Shown piece after piece: positions 1-9,146 of a stretch of 64,000 bases of DNA (within the stretch, counting starts at the first letter, position 1; each line of letters starts with the position of its first letter). The notes beneath the pieces are model-generated. The model saw nothing but the letters and a program-made list of their open reading frames with translations, made no database searches and was not told where the DNA came from. Where the stretch lies: NCBI RefSeq assembly GCF_018413465.1, contig NZ_JAHCDK010000001.1, positions 434,001-498,000 of the forward strand, read 5' to 3'. A program made the position numbers and the translations under genes. The stretch comes from Flavobacterium sp. CYK-55. GTDB lineage: Bacteria; Bacteroidota; Bacteroidia; Flavobacteriales; Flavobacteriaceae.

Positions 1-237
1 AACTGACGACATACCGAAACCATGTGTGTCCATATAATCTTTGGCTGCCCGAATAACTTCTGGATGTGAAGACAGACCCAAATAATTATTTGCGCAAAAA
101 TTCAAGACTTTTTCACCGGTTGAAATAGTAATTTCTGGACCTTGTGCTGAAGTTATGACGCGTTCTTTTTTGAACAATCCGTTGTTCGAGATATTCTCTA
201 ATTCTTGTTTTAGATGTTGTTGAATTTTTCCGTACAT
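1..237 (-). CDS. kbl: 2-amino-3-ketobutyrate CoA ligase (glycine C-acetyltransferase), N-terminal part
   Basis: Only the first 79 codons are inside the window; the rest lies beyond the left edge. The translation starts MYGKIQQHL and contains NFCANNYLGLSSHPEV, the N-terminal signature of the PLP-dependent alpha-oxoamine synthase family. In this family it best matches the enzyme that cleaves 2-amino-3-ketobutyrate with CoA to glycine and acetyl-CoA in threonine breakdown. The PLP lysine is not in the visible part, so the choice of Kbl over other family members rests on the N-terminal sequence. It follows addA on the same strand by 10 bases and has its own -7 element overlapping the addA stop. 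Confidence 0.85.
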   Translation of the reverse strand, partial: MYGKIQQHLKQELENISNNGLFKKERVITSAQGPEITISTGEKVLNFCANNYLGLSSHPEVIRAAKDYMDTHGFGMSSV

Positions 238-247
238 AAACTATTTT

Positions 248-3200
248 TTACAAATGTATTATTTCTATATGTTCACCAGTATACACTAAAGCTTTTTTGA
301 CAACTCGAACTTGCATAGATTCTATGACTTCTTGATAGTTTTCAATTTGTCGAATGTGTTTTAACTCTTTCTTCCCCGTTTTGTAATCTAAAATAAGATA
401 TTCTCCATTTTCATTAACTACTATTCTATCAGGCTTAACAACCTCTTTGTCTGGAGCTAACAATACTTGCTCGTTGAAAGCTTTATTTTTCAGATTAAAA
501 TAATCTGCCAATTCCGGATGATGAACTATTCTCTGAACTGTTTCACTTACCATTGACAGCTGGTTTTGTTTAAGTGTTCCGTTACTGAGTGCATTTTGTA
601 AAGCTAATTCAACATCTGTTTTACCATTGACAAAAGACAATACTTCATGAACAACATTTCCAAAGGCGATTGCCTCTTTTAGACGGGTACCCCACAAAAC
701 AGATTCCTTTCGGGCAATTTTTACAGAAGATGGTTTTAATCGTTTTTGAGCTATCTCAATTTTGTGTAAAACACCGGGATTATTATTTGGATTTGATTGT
801 CGGATTGGAACTCCAAAATCATACTTTGATTTGGTTGGTTGATAAAGTTGCTGTTGTTCTAAAAATCTAATAAAATAAGAAGCCAAATTGTTTGGATAAG
901 CCCCTTCTTTGTTGGGTTTCATGTGCCGAGAAATAACATACAGTTGTTCCTCGGCTCTAGTAAGGGCAACATACAAAACGTTGATGTTATCTAACAATTC
1001 TTCTTGCTTGCGTTGATGATAAACTTGCTGTGCAGAATTTCCAAATCCACTAACGGCTTGAGTGTTATCAATCAAAACTCTTGACAATCCAACTTTTGAC
1101 TCATCGGCCTCTATCCACAATTTATCGCGCTGAGCAATGCTGTAATTTTCTTCAGCAAATGGCAAAATAACCACCGGAAACTCTAGCCCCTTTGATTTAT
1201 GAATAGTCATAATTCGCACGGCATTGTTCCCCTCAGGAGACGGAATGCTATATTTCGAGGCGTTTTGACGCCAATGATCTAAGAAATCTGATATGCCTGC
1301 TTGTTTATGATAAGCTCGCTCAACAACAATATCTAAAAAGTACTGCACATATGCGTGATTTTGCACAGTAGGAATAAAAACATTAATTATAGCTTCGACA
1401 GCTTCATACAGAGGCATTTTTCTTATTTCTTCAAATTTAATTGATATGTCAAATTTAAGCAAAAACCTTTGTATTTCTGAATCCTTTCGCAAGTTCATTG
1501 CGTCAGAAACAAAGTCATGAACTTGATTGGCGATCACTTTGCTTTTGGCCAAAAAGAGTAACCATTTAGCTAATGCTTCCAGGTTTTGCTCATTGTCAAG
1601 ATATTCTAAAACGGCAACCAAAAACTGAACTTCTTCAGCATTTTCTATCAATAACGTTTCAGAAGAAATAATTGGAATCTGATGCTGTGAAAGATAGTTG
1701 GCAATTACAACCCCGTGGCTTCTTCGTCGAGTAAGGATGGCTATATCACTATACAAAAAACCCAGATCTTCTATGTCTTGAATTGCTTTTCTGATTTGTT
1801 TGCAATAAGCGAGATCCTTATCGCCTTCTTGAACGTCATTGTCATGAATAGTTACATCCTCATCCAGAAAATTCAAATTGACATAGCCTCCTTTTTTTCT
1901 GTGAATTTTTTGGGCGCTTTTGTTTTCATACAAATCTTTATAATCCAGATCTTGAAACTCTGAAGACAAAAAGTTAAAAAAACAATTATTGAAAGCTATA
2001 ACTTCGGAATAGCTCCTGTAATTGGTGTCTAACCAAACCAATTTTTTATCGGGATTGCTAAATGGATTCTCCATTTTGCTTAATGCGATAAACTGCTCGG
2101 CCTTGCCCCCTCGCCATCTGTAAATGGATTGTTTTGGGTCACCAACAATCATTAAGCTTCCTTTTTCACCCGCATCGGACTGACTTGACAAGGCATTGTC
2201 AATAAGTGGAATCAGATTTTTCCACTGCATTTCAGAGGTGTCTTGAAATTCATCGATAAAAAAATGTCGGTAACGCTCTCCTAACCTTTCGTATATAAAT
2301 GGCGCTGGCTGATTTTGAATTTCCTTGTGAATTAATGCGTTAAACTCTGCTATTGACAATAAATTTTGTTCTTGCTGAATTTTTTTAAGCTCATCGCTCA
2401 ATGTATGCAAGAGCGAAAGAGGTGATATGTTTTTTAAGAAAGCTTGATAAAAATCTCGTTGTTCAAACTGCGCATATATGGTTTGTAAAAGCAAAAAAAT
2501 CTCTGGTAAGATTTGATTAATCCGTTCTCTATAAGGAGTATCTTTATTAATTGAAACCTCATCAATACTGTGATATTTTTTATTTTTCGGATTGTATTTT
2601 CGGTCTACGATACTTTGTATATGATTCGGAAAAGTTCCTCTTGAAAATGATTTAAGGTCAATCTCGTGATTTTGCAACAAACCCAAAATTTGACCTGCTA
2701 ATTCAACTGTCTTTTGTTCAATTTCTTGACAAGACTTTTGAAGTTTTGATTTAATAGCAGTAAAATCTTCCATTTTTATAGAACCGAGTTGTTCAATTTC
2801 AGATCTGTTGTTTTCACTATAAATGAGTTTACCGATTTCAAAAATCTCTCGCGTGATATCCCAAGATTTGTCTTCATCAGTTTTTTCAACAGCAAAACCA
2901 ACCAATAAACGTGTTAAATTGTTTTCTTCTCCGGCCTTAGCAATAATAGAATCAACTGCTTCAGCAATGAGTTCATCAGTATCTAAACTAACTTCGAAAG
3001 TTGAGGGAAGCCCTAAATCATGAGCAAATGCTCTAATAACTTTGTGCGTAAACTTATCAATGGTAAGAATATCAAATGCTGCATAATTGTGAATGATGTG
3101 CCTAATAATCTGTCGAGCCTTTTGTTTGATTCTTTGTGGTTCGATATTGAGATCCGTTGCTAAGCTTTCTAGCAAATCCAGCATTTTAGAAGACGGTTGC

Positions 3201-3403
3201 TCTTTTGAAAATTCTGATAAGCTTTGAACTATTCTGTTTTTCATTTCATGAACCGCCTTATTGGTGAAGGTTATAGCAAGTATATTTCTATAAGCATCAT
3301 TGCGGTCAGATGCAAGAATAATTTTTAAATATTCTCGAACAAGATTGTAGGTTTTTCCTGAGCCGGCTGAAGCGTCATATATTTTAAAAGAAGTGCGTTT
3401 CAT
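248..3403 (-). CDS. UvrD/RecB-type helicase-nuclease (AddA-like)
   Basis: A 1051-residue superfamily 1 helicase with a C-terminal nuclease, expected to process double-strand breaks for recombination. Walker A is ASAGSGKT (residues 11-18). Further helicase motifs are the Walker B segment [36 protein letters not shown] and the arginine motif [12 protein letters not shown]. The C-terminus has a PD-(D/E)XK nuclease core, with PD at 991-992 and DYK at 1006-1008 in ILDYKTGK. This order is that of AddA/RecB. The partner AddB is not in the window; it may lie elsewhere or be absent. It is divergent from sodA across a 130-base gap. The start codon precedes MKRTSFKIY, leaving Walker A close to the N-terminus as is normal for the family. 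Confidence 0.85.
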   Translation of the reverse strand: MKRTSFKIYDASAGSGKTYNLVREYLKIILASDRNDAYRNILAITFTNKAVHEMKNRIVQSLSEFSKEQPSSKMLDLLESLATDLNIEPQRIKQKARQIIRHIIHNYAAFDILTIDKFTHKVIRAFAHDLGLPSTFEVSLDTDELIAEAVDSIIAKAGEENNLTRLLVGFAVEKTDEDKSWDITREIFEIGKLIYSENNRSEIEQLGSIKMEDFTAIKSKLQKSCQEIEQKTVELAGQILGLLQNHEIDLKSFSRGTFPNHIQSIVDRKYNPKNKKYHSIDEVSINKDTPYRERINQILPEIFLLLQTIYAQFEQRDFYQAFLKNISPLSLLHTLSDELKKIQQEQNLLSIAEFNALIHKEIQNQPAPFIYERLGERYRHFFIDEFQDTSEMQWKNLIPLIDNALSSQSDAGEKGSLMIVGDPKQSIYRWRGGKAEQFIALSKMENPFSNPDKKLVWLDTNYRSYSEVIAFNNCFFNFLSSEFQDLDYKDLYENKSAQKIHRKKGGYVNLNFLDEDVTIHDNDVQEGDKDLAYCKQIRKAIQDIEDLGFLYSDIAILTRRRSHGVVIANYLSQHQIPIISSETLLIENAEEVQFLVAVLEYLDNEQNLEALAKWLLFLAKSKVIANQVHDFVSDAMNLRKDSEIQRFLLKFDISIKFEEIRKMPLYEAVEAIINVFIPTVQNHAYVQYFLDIVVERAYHKQAGISDFLDHWRQNASKYSIPSPEGNNAVRIMTIHKSKGLEFPVVILPFAEENYSIAQRDKLWIEADESKVGLSRVLIDNTQAVSGFGNSAQQVYHQRKQEELLDNINVLYVALTRAEEQLYVISRHMKPNKEGAYPNNLASYFIRFLEQQQLYQPTKSKYDFGVPIRQSNPNNNPGVLHKIEIAQKRLKPSSVKIARKESVLWGTRLKEAIAFGNVVHEVLSFVNGKTDVELALQNALSNGTLKQNQLSMVSETVQRIVHHPELADYFNLKNKAFNEQVLLAPDKEVVKPDRIVVNENGEYLILDYKTGKKELKHIRQIENYQEVIESMQVRVVKKALVYTGEHIEIIHL
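251..258 (-). promoter_or_regulatory. -7 promoter element for kbl
   Basis: Minus strand reads TACATTTG, a full match to the Bacteroidota -7 consensus TAnnTTTG, 13 bases before the kbl ATG. It overlaps the last codons of addA. No good -33 TTTG was seen at the usual spacing, so confidence is moderate. Confidence 0.4.
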
Positions 3404-3466
3404 ATCAAATAGCTCACAATTATTTCAAACAATACGAGTTAAATCAGTGCTAATTTTATTGAGCTG

Positions 3467-3497
3467 TTTTATTTCCAAAGTTAAATTTTTAAATTTG
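3467..3497 (+). promoter_or_regulatory. Probable sodA promoter
   Basis: TTTT at 3467-3470, then 19 bases, then TAAATTTG at 3490-3497, which matches the Bacteroidota -7 consensus. The -33 box differs from TTTG by one base. A start site near 3502-3504 would give a leader of about 30 bases before the sodA ATG at 3534. Confidence 0.5.
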
Positions 3498-3533
3498 AAT
3501 AAAATATTTATCCACTTTAAAAACACAAATATT

Positions 3534-4142
3534 ATGGCTTTTGAATTACCAAAATTACCTTATGCCTATGACGCACTCGAGCCTCATATTGATGCCAGAA
3601 CTATGGAAATCCATCATACCAAACACCACAACGCATATACAACCAATTTGAATGCAGCTATTACAGGAACAGATATGGAAGGAAAAACCATTGAAAACAT
3701 CCTGATTAATTTAGATAAGAAAAATGCTGCTGTCAGAAATAATGGTGGTGGTTTCTATAACCACAATTTATTTTGGTTGGTTATGTCACCAAATGGTGGT
3801 GGATTACCATCAGGTGATTTACTTCACGCTATAGAAAGAGATTTTGGAACCTTTGACGAATTTAAAGCTCGTTTCGCTAAGGCCGGAGCTACCCAATTTG
3901 GATCAGGTTGGGCGTGGCTTTGTGTTCATAAAGGTGGAAAACTTGAAGTCTGTAGTACGGCTAATCAAGACAACCCACTCATGCCTGAAGTTGGTTGTGG
4001 TGGTACTCCGATTTTAGGGATGGATGTTTGGGAACACGCTTATTACCTCAACTATCAAAACAGACGACCGGATTACATTGAAGCTTTCTTTAATGTTATT
4101 AATTGGACAGAAGTTTCTAGAAGGTATGCTGTAGAGAAGTAA
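3534..4142 (+). CDS. sodA: Superoxide dismutase, Mn/Fe type (probably Mn)
   Basis: A 202-residue cytoplasmic superoxide dismutase. The metal ligands are visible as H27 (EIHHTKHH), H77 (YNHNLFW), D164 and H168 (DVWEHAYY). Gly-rich GGGFYNH and Q145 in ANQDNP are the pattern usual for manganese enzymes rather than iron ones. Several Bacteroidota enzymes are cambialistic, so the metal in vivo is not settled. An upstream in-frame start at 3393 would add 47 residues unlike any SOD and overlap addA, so I chose the ATG at 3534 before [10 protein letters not shown]. The gene looks monocistronic, with its own promoter and a strong terminator. Confidence 0.96.
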   Translation: MAFELPKLPYAYDALEPHIDARTMEIHHTKHHNAYTTNLNAAITGTDMEGKTIENILINLDKKNAAVRNNGGGFYNHNLFWLVMSPNGGGLPSGDLLHAIERDFGTFDEFKARFAKAGATQFGSGWAWLCVHKGGKLEVCSTANQDNPLMPEVGCGGTPILGMDVWEHAYYLNYQNRRPDYIEAFFNVINWTEVSRRYAVEK

Positions 4143-4165
4143 TCTTAATTCCTAGTTATTAATGT

Positions 4166-4194
4166 AAGAGTCGGTTTTTAGCCGGCTCTTTTTA
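4166..4194 (+). terminator. Intrinsic terminator after sodA
   Basis: A 9-base-pair stem (AAGAGTCGG with CCGGCTCTT, one G-U pair) closes a 7-base loop and runs into a T-rich tract, 23 bases after the sodA stop. Confidence 0.85.
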
Positions 4195-4210
4195 TTTGCG
4201 GTGTATTTTA

Positions 4211-4288
4211 AATAAAAAAGGTGAAGATTGCTCTTCACCCTTTTTGCCCCAAATCTACCATAAAGCTTAAACCTACTAAATTATGGTA
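4211..4288. repeat. Two-hairpin intergenic repeat, copy 1
   Basis: First of two nearly identical elements 193 bases apart. Hairpin A is GGTGAAGA / TCTTCACC with loop TTGC (4220-4239), flanked by runs of A and T so that it could terminate on either strand. Hairpin B is formed by CTACCATAA and TTATGGTAG, about 30 bases further on. Between copies 1 and 2 lies about 115 bases of AT-rich DNA with no gene I can support. Confidence 0.85.
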
Positions 4289-4403
4289 GTGTAAAGCTAA
4301 CAGAAATTGTTAATAACTATCGCCGTATTCGTCAAATATATTGGAAATAGAAGCAAATGCGAGTGAATAGCCCAACCTTAAATGGTTGATAACTCAGAAT
4401 AAA

Positions 4404-4479
4404 AATAAAAAAGGTGAAGATTACTCTTCACCCTTTTTGCCCCAAATCTACCATAAACTTAACCTACTAATGCTATGGT
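4404..4479. repeat. Two-hairpin intergenic repeat, copy 2 (also likely purF terminator)
   Basis: Second copy. Hairpin A is GGTGAAGA / TCTTCACC with loop TTAC (4413-4432). Hairpin B is shorter here, ACCATA with TATGGT. On the minus strand hairpin A is followed by a run of six T, making it a credible terminator for purF, whose stop is about 135 bases upstream. Differences from copy 1 are one loop base, one missing G, one missing A and a few changes near the end. Confidence 0.85.
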
Positions 4480-4567
4480 TCTCCAAAAGTATAGCAGACT
4501 TGTATTATCGACAAATAAATTAGACGAAATACCGCAAAACTCGATAAAATGCTTAAAGAGCTCATTT

Positions 4568-6466
4568 TTAGTAGGCTCTGGCATCATTTCCTTCATAGAA
4601 ATTGATAAATGCCTTGTTGACAACTCGATTGCCTCCAGGTGTAGGATAATCTCCAGTAAAGTACCAATCTCCAGCATTTTTCGGACATGCTTTATGTAAA
4701 TGTTCAACGGTTTGAAAGATTACTTTTACCTCAGCATTAATATCTGACGAGACCAACATTTGTGCAATCTTATCTGAAATTTCTTGGTCGGTAAAAGAAT
4801 CGTAAATGGCTTTTACTTCATTTTTAATTTCAGAATCTTTTAGAAACTCTTGTTTCTTGCATTTTTGATAAATTTCATCAACTACCGAATAAGCATTTCG
4901 CTCGCGTAATAGTGCCAATGCCGCTTGAAATGCTACCAACCCCTCTAATTTGGCCATATCAATACCATAACAATCAGGATATCTAATTTGTGGCGCTGAT
5001 GAAACAATTACGATTCGCTTAGGTTTGAGTCGATCCATCATTTTCAGGATACTTTTCTTTAAAGTAGTTCCGCGTACAATACTATCATCTATAATAACCA
5101 AATTGTCTGTTGGCTTGATTACACCATAAGTAACATCATACACATGGGCAACTAAATCATCTCGACTACTATCTTCTGTAATAAAAGTGCGCAGTTTAAC
5201 ATCTTTAATCGCTATTTTTTCTGTTCGAATTTTAACCGACAATATTTGCTCTAACTTTTCTTTGGTTAAAGTTTTTCGGTTGTTTAGGATGTATTGATTT
5301 TTGTGCTGATTCAAATAATCGTTTGCGGCCTCTACCATTCCGAAAAATGAAGTTTCTGCCGTATTTGGAATGTATGAAAAAACGGCATTCTCAGTATCGT
5401 AATCAACCGCTTTTAAAACATCTTGAATCAAAAGCTGGCCTAACATCTTTCGTTCTTGATAAATCTCAGCATCACTTCCGCGCGAAAAATAGATGCGCTC
5501 AAACGAACACGCTTTTTTCTCGGTAGGTTCTATGATTTGTTCTTGGGTAACTTGTCCGTTTTTCTTAATAATAATAGCATGACCGGGTTCGAGTTCACAA
5601 ACCGAATCAAAATCTACATTAAAAACAGTTTGAATGACAGGTCGCTCTGAAGCTACCACCACTATTTCATCATCTTCATAAAAATAAGCCGGACGAATCC
5701 CTGCCGGATCTCTGAACACAAAAGCATCACCGTGCCCAAATAGTCCGGCCATCGCATAACCGCCATCCCAACCTCGTGAAGCTCGTTTGAGAATTTTAGC
5801 AATGTCTAATTTGCTTGCAATCACAGATGAAGCCTCACGCTTAGACAATCCGTTGCTTTTACATTCTTGATAAAGTTCGGTAACTTCATCATCCAGAAAA
5901 TGTCCAATTTTTTCCATCACAGTCACCGTGTCGGTCATCTCTTTCGGGTGCTGACCGAGTTCAACCAGACTATTAAACAACTGTGTTGCATTGGTCATAT
6001 TGAAATTTCCCGCCACAATCAGGTTTCTGTGCATCCAATTGTTTTGGCGTAAAAACGGATGAACACTTTCAATGCTGTTTTTACCAAAAGTTCCGTAGCG
6101 AACATGGCCTAAAAACAATTCTCCTATGTATGGAAGGTTCTCCTTTTGCCAATCAACATCTTGACCAATTTCAGGATTTGATTGTAAATCATCATTCAAT
6201 CGCTGATTGATTTGGGTAAAAATATCTTGAATGGGCTGCGGATCATTCGATCGAATTCGACTGATGTATCGCTGGCCCGGTAAAACATCTAATTTAATTG
6301 ATGCCAAACCAGCTCCGTCTTGGCCTCGGTTGTGCTGCTTTTGCATGAGCAAATACATTTTCTGAATTCCGTAAAACGCAGAACCATATTTATCTTTATA
6401 AAACTGCAATGGCTTCTTGAGTCGAAGCAAAGCAATTCCGCATTCGTGTTTTAGAGCGTCGCTCAT
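4568..6466 (-). CDS. purF: Amidophosphoribosyltransferase
   Basis: Catalyses the first committed step of purine synthesis: PRPP plus glutamine to phosphoribosylamine. The N-terminal glutamine amidotransferase domain has its nucleophile at C9 in HECGIALL, so an 8-residue propeptide is expected to be removed, as known for some family members. The phosphoribosyltransferase motif VIIDDSIVRGTT is at 457-468. At 632 residues it is longer than the roughly 500-residue E. coli enzyme; the extra length is C-terminal, ending in a DWYFTGDYPTPGG region that I recall in other Bacteroidota PurF proteins. The start is set at MSDALKH; an in-frame start 18 codons upstream would run through the terminator hairpin. 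purN is in the same minus-strand gene group. Confidence 0.95.
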   Translation of the reverse strand: MSDALKHECGIALLRLKKPLQFYKDKYGSAFYGIQKMYLLMQKQHNRGQDGAGLASIKLDVLPGQRYISRIRSNDPQPIQDIFTQINQRLNDDLQSNPEIGQDVDWQKENLPYIGELFLGHVRYGTFGKNSIESVHPFLRQNNWMHRNLIVAGNFNMTNATQLFNSLVELGQHPKEMTDTVTVMEKIGHFLDDEVTELYQECKSNGLSKREASSVIASKLDIAKILKRASRGWDGGYAMAGLFGHGDAFVFRDPAGIRPAYFYEDDEIVVVASERPVIQTVFNVDFDSVCELEPGHAIIIKKNGQVTQEQIIEPTEKKACSFERIYFSRGSDAEIYQERKMLGQLLIQDVLKAVDYDTENAVFSYIPNTAETSFFGMVEAANDYLNQHKNQYILNNRKTLTKEKLEQILSVKIRTEKIAIKDVKLRTFITEDSSRDDLVAHVYDVTYGVIKPTDNLVIIDDSIVRGTTLKKSILKMMDRLKPKRIVIVSSAPQIRYPDCYGIDMAKLEGLVAFQAALALLRERNAYSVVDEIYQKCKKQEFLKDSEIKNEVKAIYDSFTDQEISDKIAQMLVSSDINAEVKVIFQTVEHLHKACPKNAGDWYFTGDYPTPGGNRVVNKAFINFYEGNDARAY

Positions 6467-6491
6467 AATATTGAGTTGTGTGTGTTGTGTT

Positions 6492-6520
6492 AAAAAAAAT
6501 GCCCCGAAATTTCGAGGCAC
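6492..6520 (-). terminator. Terminator-like hairpin between the PfkB kinase gene and purF
   Basis: On the minus strand a 9-base-pair arm (GCCTCGAAA with TTTCGGGGC, one G-T wobble) is followed by eight T. It sits 8 bases after the kinase stop and only about 26-35 bases before the purF ATG. It can end kinase transcription or attenuate read-through into purF. Confidence 0.75.
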
Positions 6521-6527
6521 TTGTATC

Positions 6528-7451
6528 TTATAATTCTATATCAAATTGTGTGAGGGCTTTGAATTGTTTTAGTCGCTCTTTGACCTCGGCATGCTGAAGA
6601 TTTACCATGCGCTCAGTTCCAAATTTTTCAACACAAAACGAAGCTAAATTTGAGCCTTGAATAATGGCTTGTTTCATATTGTCAAATGATACGTTTTCGC
6701 TTTGGGTAATGAATCCGGCAAAACCTCCGGCAAAAGTATCGCCTGCACCTGTCGGGTCAAAAACTTCTTCAAGCGGTAAAGCCGGTGCGAAAAACACTTC
6801 TTTGTTGTGAAAAAGCAAAGCTCCGTGTTCGCCTTTTTTAATCACCACATATTTAGGGCCCATGGTGTGAATTTTAGCTGCAGCTTTTACAAGTGAATAC
6901 TCACCTGACAACTGACGTGCTTCTTCATCATTGATGGTAATTACATCGATGCGTTTCATTACGTCCAAAAGTTCAGCAAGTGCGCAATCCATCCAAAAAT
7001 TCATGGTGTCCAGCACTACCAATTTAGGTTTGTGTGATAACTGATCTAATACGCTGCTTTGAACCAGCGGATGCAAATTGCCCAACATAACCACATCGGC
7101 ATCTTTAAAATGCTCCGGAACTTTAGGTTGAAAATCGGCTAGTGTATTGAGCTCAGTTACAAGTGTATCCCGTGAATTTAAATCGTTGTGGTATTTTCCC
7201 GCCCAGAAAAAAGTCTTTCCGCCTTGAACAATTTCAAGTCCAGTAACATCTATGTTTCTAGCGGTAAGCAAATCAATATACTCTTGTGGAAAATCGTCTC
7301 CAACTACTGATACAATTGCTGATTTTAAGTTGAAATGAGAAGCTGAGAGTCCAATATAAGTACCCGCTCCGCCTAAGATTTTGTCTGTCTTCCCGAAAGG
7401 TGTTTCAATAGCGTCAAACGCAACGGTTCCAACAATAAGTAATTTATTCAT
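6528..7451 (-). CDS. PfkB-family sugar/nucleoside kinase
   Basis: A 307-residue ribokinase-fold kinase. The N-terminal part has the family glycine pair in ILGGAGTY (near residue 27), and the C-terminal signature DPTGAGDTFAGG is at 232-243, with catalytic base D238. The substrate cannot be told from sequence. Proximity to purF, purN and rnhA suggests a nucleoside or ribose compound, but this is inference. The start was moved 20 codons in from the longest frame to MNKLLIVGT, which fits the family N-terminus and leaves room for a good promoter just upstream. A terminator hairpin follows. Confidence 0.88.
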   Translation of the reverse strand: MNKLLIVGTVAFDAIETPFGKTDKILGGAGTYIGLSASHFNLKSAIVSVVGDDFPQEYIDLLTARNIDVTGLEIVQGGKTFFWAGKYHNDLNSRDTLVTELNTLADFQPKVPEHFKDADVVMLGNLHPLVQSSVLDQLSHKPKLVVLDTMNFWMDCALAELLDVMKRIDVITINDEEARQLSGEYSLVKAAAKIHTMGPKYVVIKKGEHGALLFHNKEVFFAPALPLEEVFDPTGAGDTFAGGFAGFITQSENVSFDNMKQAIIQGSNLASFCVEKFGTERMVNLQHAEVKERLKQFKALTQFDIEL

Positions 7452-7476
7452 TCTTTCTTTACTATGATTAAAGGCG

Positions 7477-7508
7477 CAAAGATAGGCCGAAAGTTTTAGA
7501 GTTGCAAT
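7477..7508 (-). promoter_or_regulatory. Promoter of the PfkB kinase gene
   Basis: Minus strand shows ATTG, 20 bases, then TATCTTTG (full -7 consensus) in the 62-base gap after rnhA. The predicted start site is about 20 bases before the kinase ATG, which supports the shorter start. Confidence 0.6.
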
Positions 7509-7513
7509 CAAAT

Positions 7514-7993
7514 TTAAAACATGCCCGAATCTTCGTTTTCATATTGATGATCAATAGATAATTTTGGCAGTTGCGATGCCATGACAGCCAATTGATCGCA
7601 GCGCTCATTCTGAGGATGGCTGTTGTGGCCTTTGATCCATTTGAAATCAACATGATGCTGCCGGTACACTTTTAAGAAACGCATCCACAAGTCTGGATTT
7701 TTTTTACCTTTAAAACCCGTCTTTTCCCAGCCAAAAACCCATTTTTTTCCAACCGAATCTACTACATATTTTGAATCAGAAACGACTAAGACTTTGGTTC
7801 CTTTGTTCTTGAGCTTTTCAAGTCCTACAATGACTGCAAGTAATTCCATTCGGTTGTTGGTTGTATGCCTAAAGCCTTCGTAGAATTCTTTGTAGTATGT
7901 TGTTCCTGCCTGTTGTAAAATCACACCATAACCACCATTTCCGGGGTTTCCCTTGGCTGCGCCATCGGTGTAAATAAATACTTCGTAATGCAT
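7514..7993 (-). CDS. rnhA: Ribonuclease HI
   Basis: A 159-residue RNase HI that cuts the RNA strand of RNA-DNA hybrids. All four catalytic acids are in place: D10 (YTDGAAKGNPG), E50 (NNRMELLA), D73 (VSDSKY) and D133 (ERCDQLA), plus the mobile histidine H123 (KGHNSHP). A short tail of about 20 residues follows the catalytic domain. Its ATG shares one base with the purN stop (TAATG), so the two are probably translationally coupled. Confidence 0.95.
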   Translation of the reverse strand: MHYEVFIYTDGAAKGNPGNGGYGVILQQAGTTYYKEFYEGFRHTTNNRMELLAVIVGLEKLKNKGTKVLVVSDSKYVVDSVGKKWVFGWEKTGFKGKKNPDLWMRFLKVYRQHHVDFKWIKGHNSHPQNERCDQLAVMASQLPKLSIDHQYENEDSGMF

Positions 7994-8556
7994 TAAACAA
8001 CTGATTTTAAAATACTTTCAATAACACTTGGGAAGTAATCATATTCTAATTGATGCACTTTTTGAGCAATTTCATCTACCGATGTACAATCAACAATAGA
8101 AACTTCTTTTTGAAAAATAATGGCGCCTTCATCATATTTTTCGTTGACATAATGAATAGTAATACCGGTGGATTTTTCGAGATTATCAAAAACTGCCTGA
8201 TGAACATGATGTCCGTACATTCCCTTTCCTCCGTATTTGGGCAGTAGAGCTGGATGAATGTTAACTGTAATGTATTTTGTTAAAATATCTTTGGGAAACA
8301 TCCATAAAAAGCCCGCCAACACAATCAAATCGGGTTTGATTTGATCAATTTGAATTAGTAATTTTCCCGAATTCTGTTCTTCTTTAGTAAAAATGACACA
8401 GCGAACTGATGCGTTTCTAGCTTTTTCAATAACGCCTGCATTTGGGTTATTCGTAAAAATTGCCTCAACACAAACATTTTGACTTGTTGAGAAATAATGA
8501 ATGATGTTCTCGACATTAGTTCCCGAACCTGAGGCAAAGAGTACAATTTTTTTCAT
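7993..8556 (-). CDS. purN: Phosphoribosylglycinamide formyltransferase
   Basis: Transfers the formyl group from 10-formyltetrahydrofolate to GAR in purine synthesis. The 187-residue protein has the N-terminal FASGSGTN phosphate-binding loop and the catalytic triad N99, H101 (VNIHPALLP) and D142 (EKYDEGAI). Length fits the monofunctional family. It is first in the purN-rnhA pair and is divergent from acpP across 177 bases. Confidence 0.95.
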   Translation of the reverse strand: MKKIVLFASGSGTNVENIIHYFSTSQNVCVEAIFTNNPNAGVIEKARNASVRCVIFTKEEQNSGKLLIQIDQIKPDLIVLAGFLWMFPKDILTKYITVNIHPALLPKYGGKGMYGHHVHQAVFDNLEKSTGITIHYVNEKYDEGAIIFQKEVSIVDCTSVDEIAQKVHQLEYDYFPSVIESILKSVV

Positions 8557-8694
8557 TTAACAATATAGTGAAATCAAGTACAAATGAAAGAATAATTAGT
8601 CAGATTTGCGTCTAGATAATTCTTATGCTCAAAATTATTTTTCAATTCTTCTGCACATTTATTAACTAAATCATGGTTTTAAAATAAAGTTTTT

Positions 8695-8702
8695 TATTTT
8701 TG
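8695..8702 (+). promoter_or_regulatory. -7 element upstream of acpP
   Basis: TATTTTTG fits TAnnTTTG and lies 31 bases before the acpP ATG. No clear -33 box was found at the usual distance. The rest of the 8557-8733 gap is AT-rich with nothing else I could identify. Confidence 0.4.
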
Positions 8703-8733
8703 CCAACAATTTAAATTCTAAAATTAAAAGATT

Positions 8734-8970
8734 ATGTCAGACATTGCATCACGAGTTAAAGCGATTATCGTAGACAAATTAGGAGTTGACGAAAACGAAG
8801 TTGTAACAGAAGCAAGCTTCACTAACGATTTGGGAGCTGACTCATTAGACACTGTTGAGCTTATCATGGAATTCGAAAAAGAATTTGACATTCAAATTCC
8901 AGACGACCAAGCAGAAAACATCTCTACAGTTGGTCAAGCTATTTCTTATATTGAAGAAGCTAAAAAATAA
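8734..8970 (+). CDS. acpP: Acyl carrier protein
   Basis: A 78-residue acidic carrier that holds growing fatty acyl chains on phosphopantetheine. The attachment serine is S37 in the [11 protein letters not shown] motif. Size and charge are typical. It sits just upstream of fabF, the usual arrangement, but a hairpin terminator separates them, which would let acpP be made in excess over fabF. Confidence 0.97.
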   Translation: MSDIASRVKAIIVDKLGVDENEVVTEASFTNDLGADSLDTVELIMEFEKEFDIQIPDDQAENISTVGQAISYIEEAKK

Positions 8971-8980
8971 TAATATTTAT

Positions 8981-9017
8981 CACCCGTAAGACTCGTTTTA
9001 CGGGTGTTATTATTTTT
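8981..9017 (+). terminator. Hairpin terminator between acpP and fabF
   Basis: CACCCGTAA (8981-8989) pairs with TTACGGGTG (8998-9006) over a short loop and leads into a T-rich tract, 10 bases after the acpP stop. It probably ends most acpP transcripts before fabF. Confidence 0.8.
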
Positions 9018-9146
9018 GTAATTGATTACCTGATTGCATATCAATCAACAATATTTGTAATACCCGTGTCTTTCTATGATGGAAATCCTCTAAGAAACAT
9101 TTGGGTATTATTTGTTTAAAATCAAACCATCTAATATACAATTTAT

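Noticed and set aside
4475..4699. 74-codon plus-strand frame beginning in repeat copy 2
   Set aside because: It runs antisense into purF, has no family resemblance and no promoter; its ATG lies in the repeat stem.
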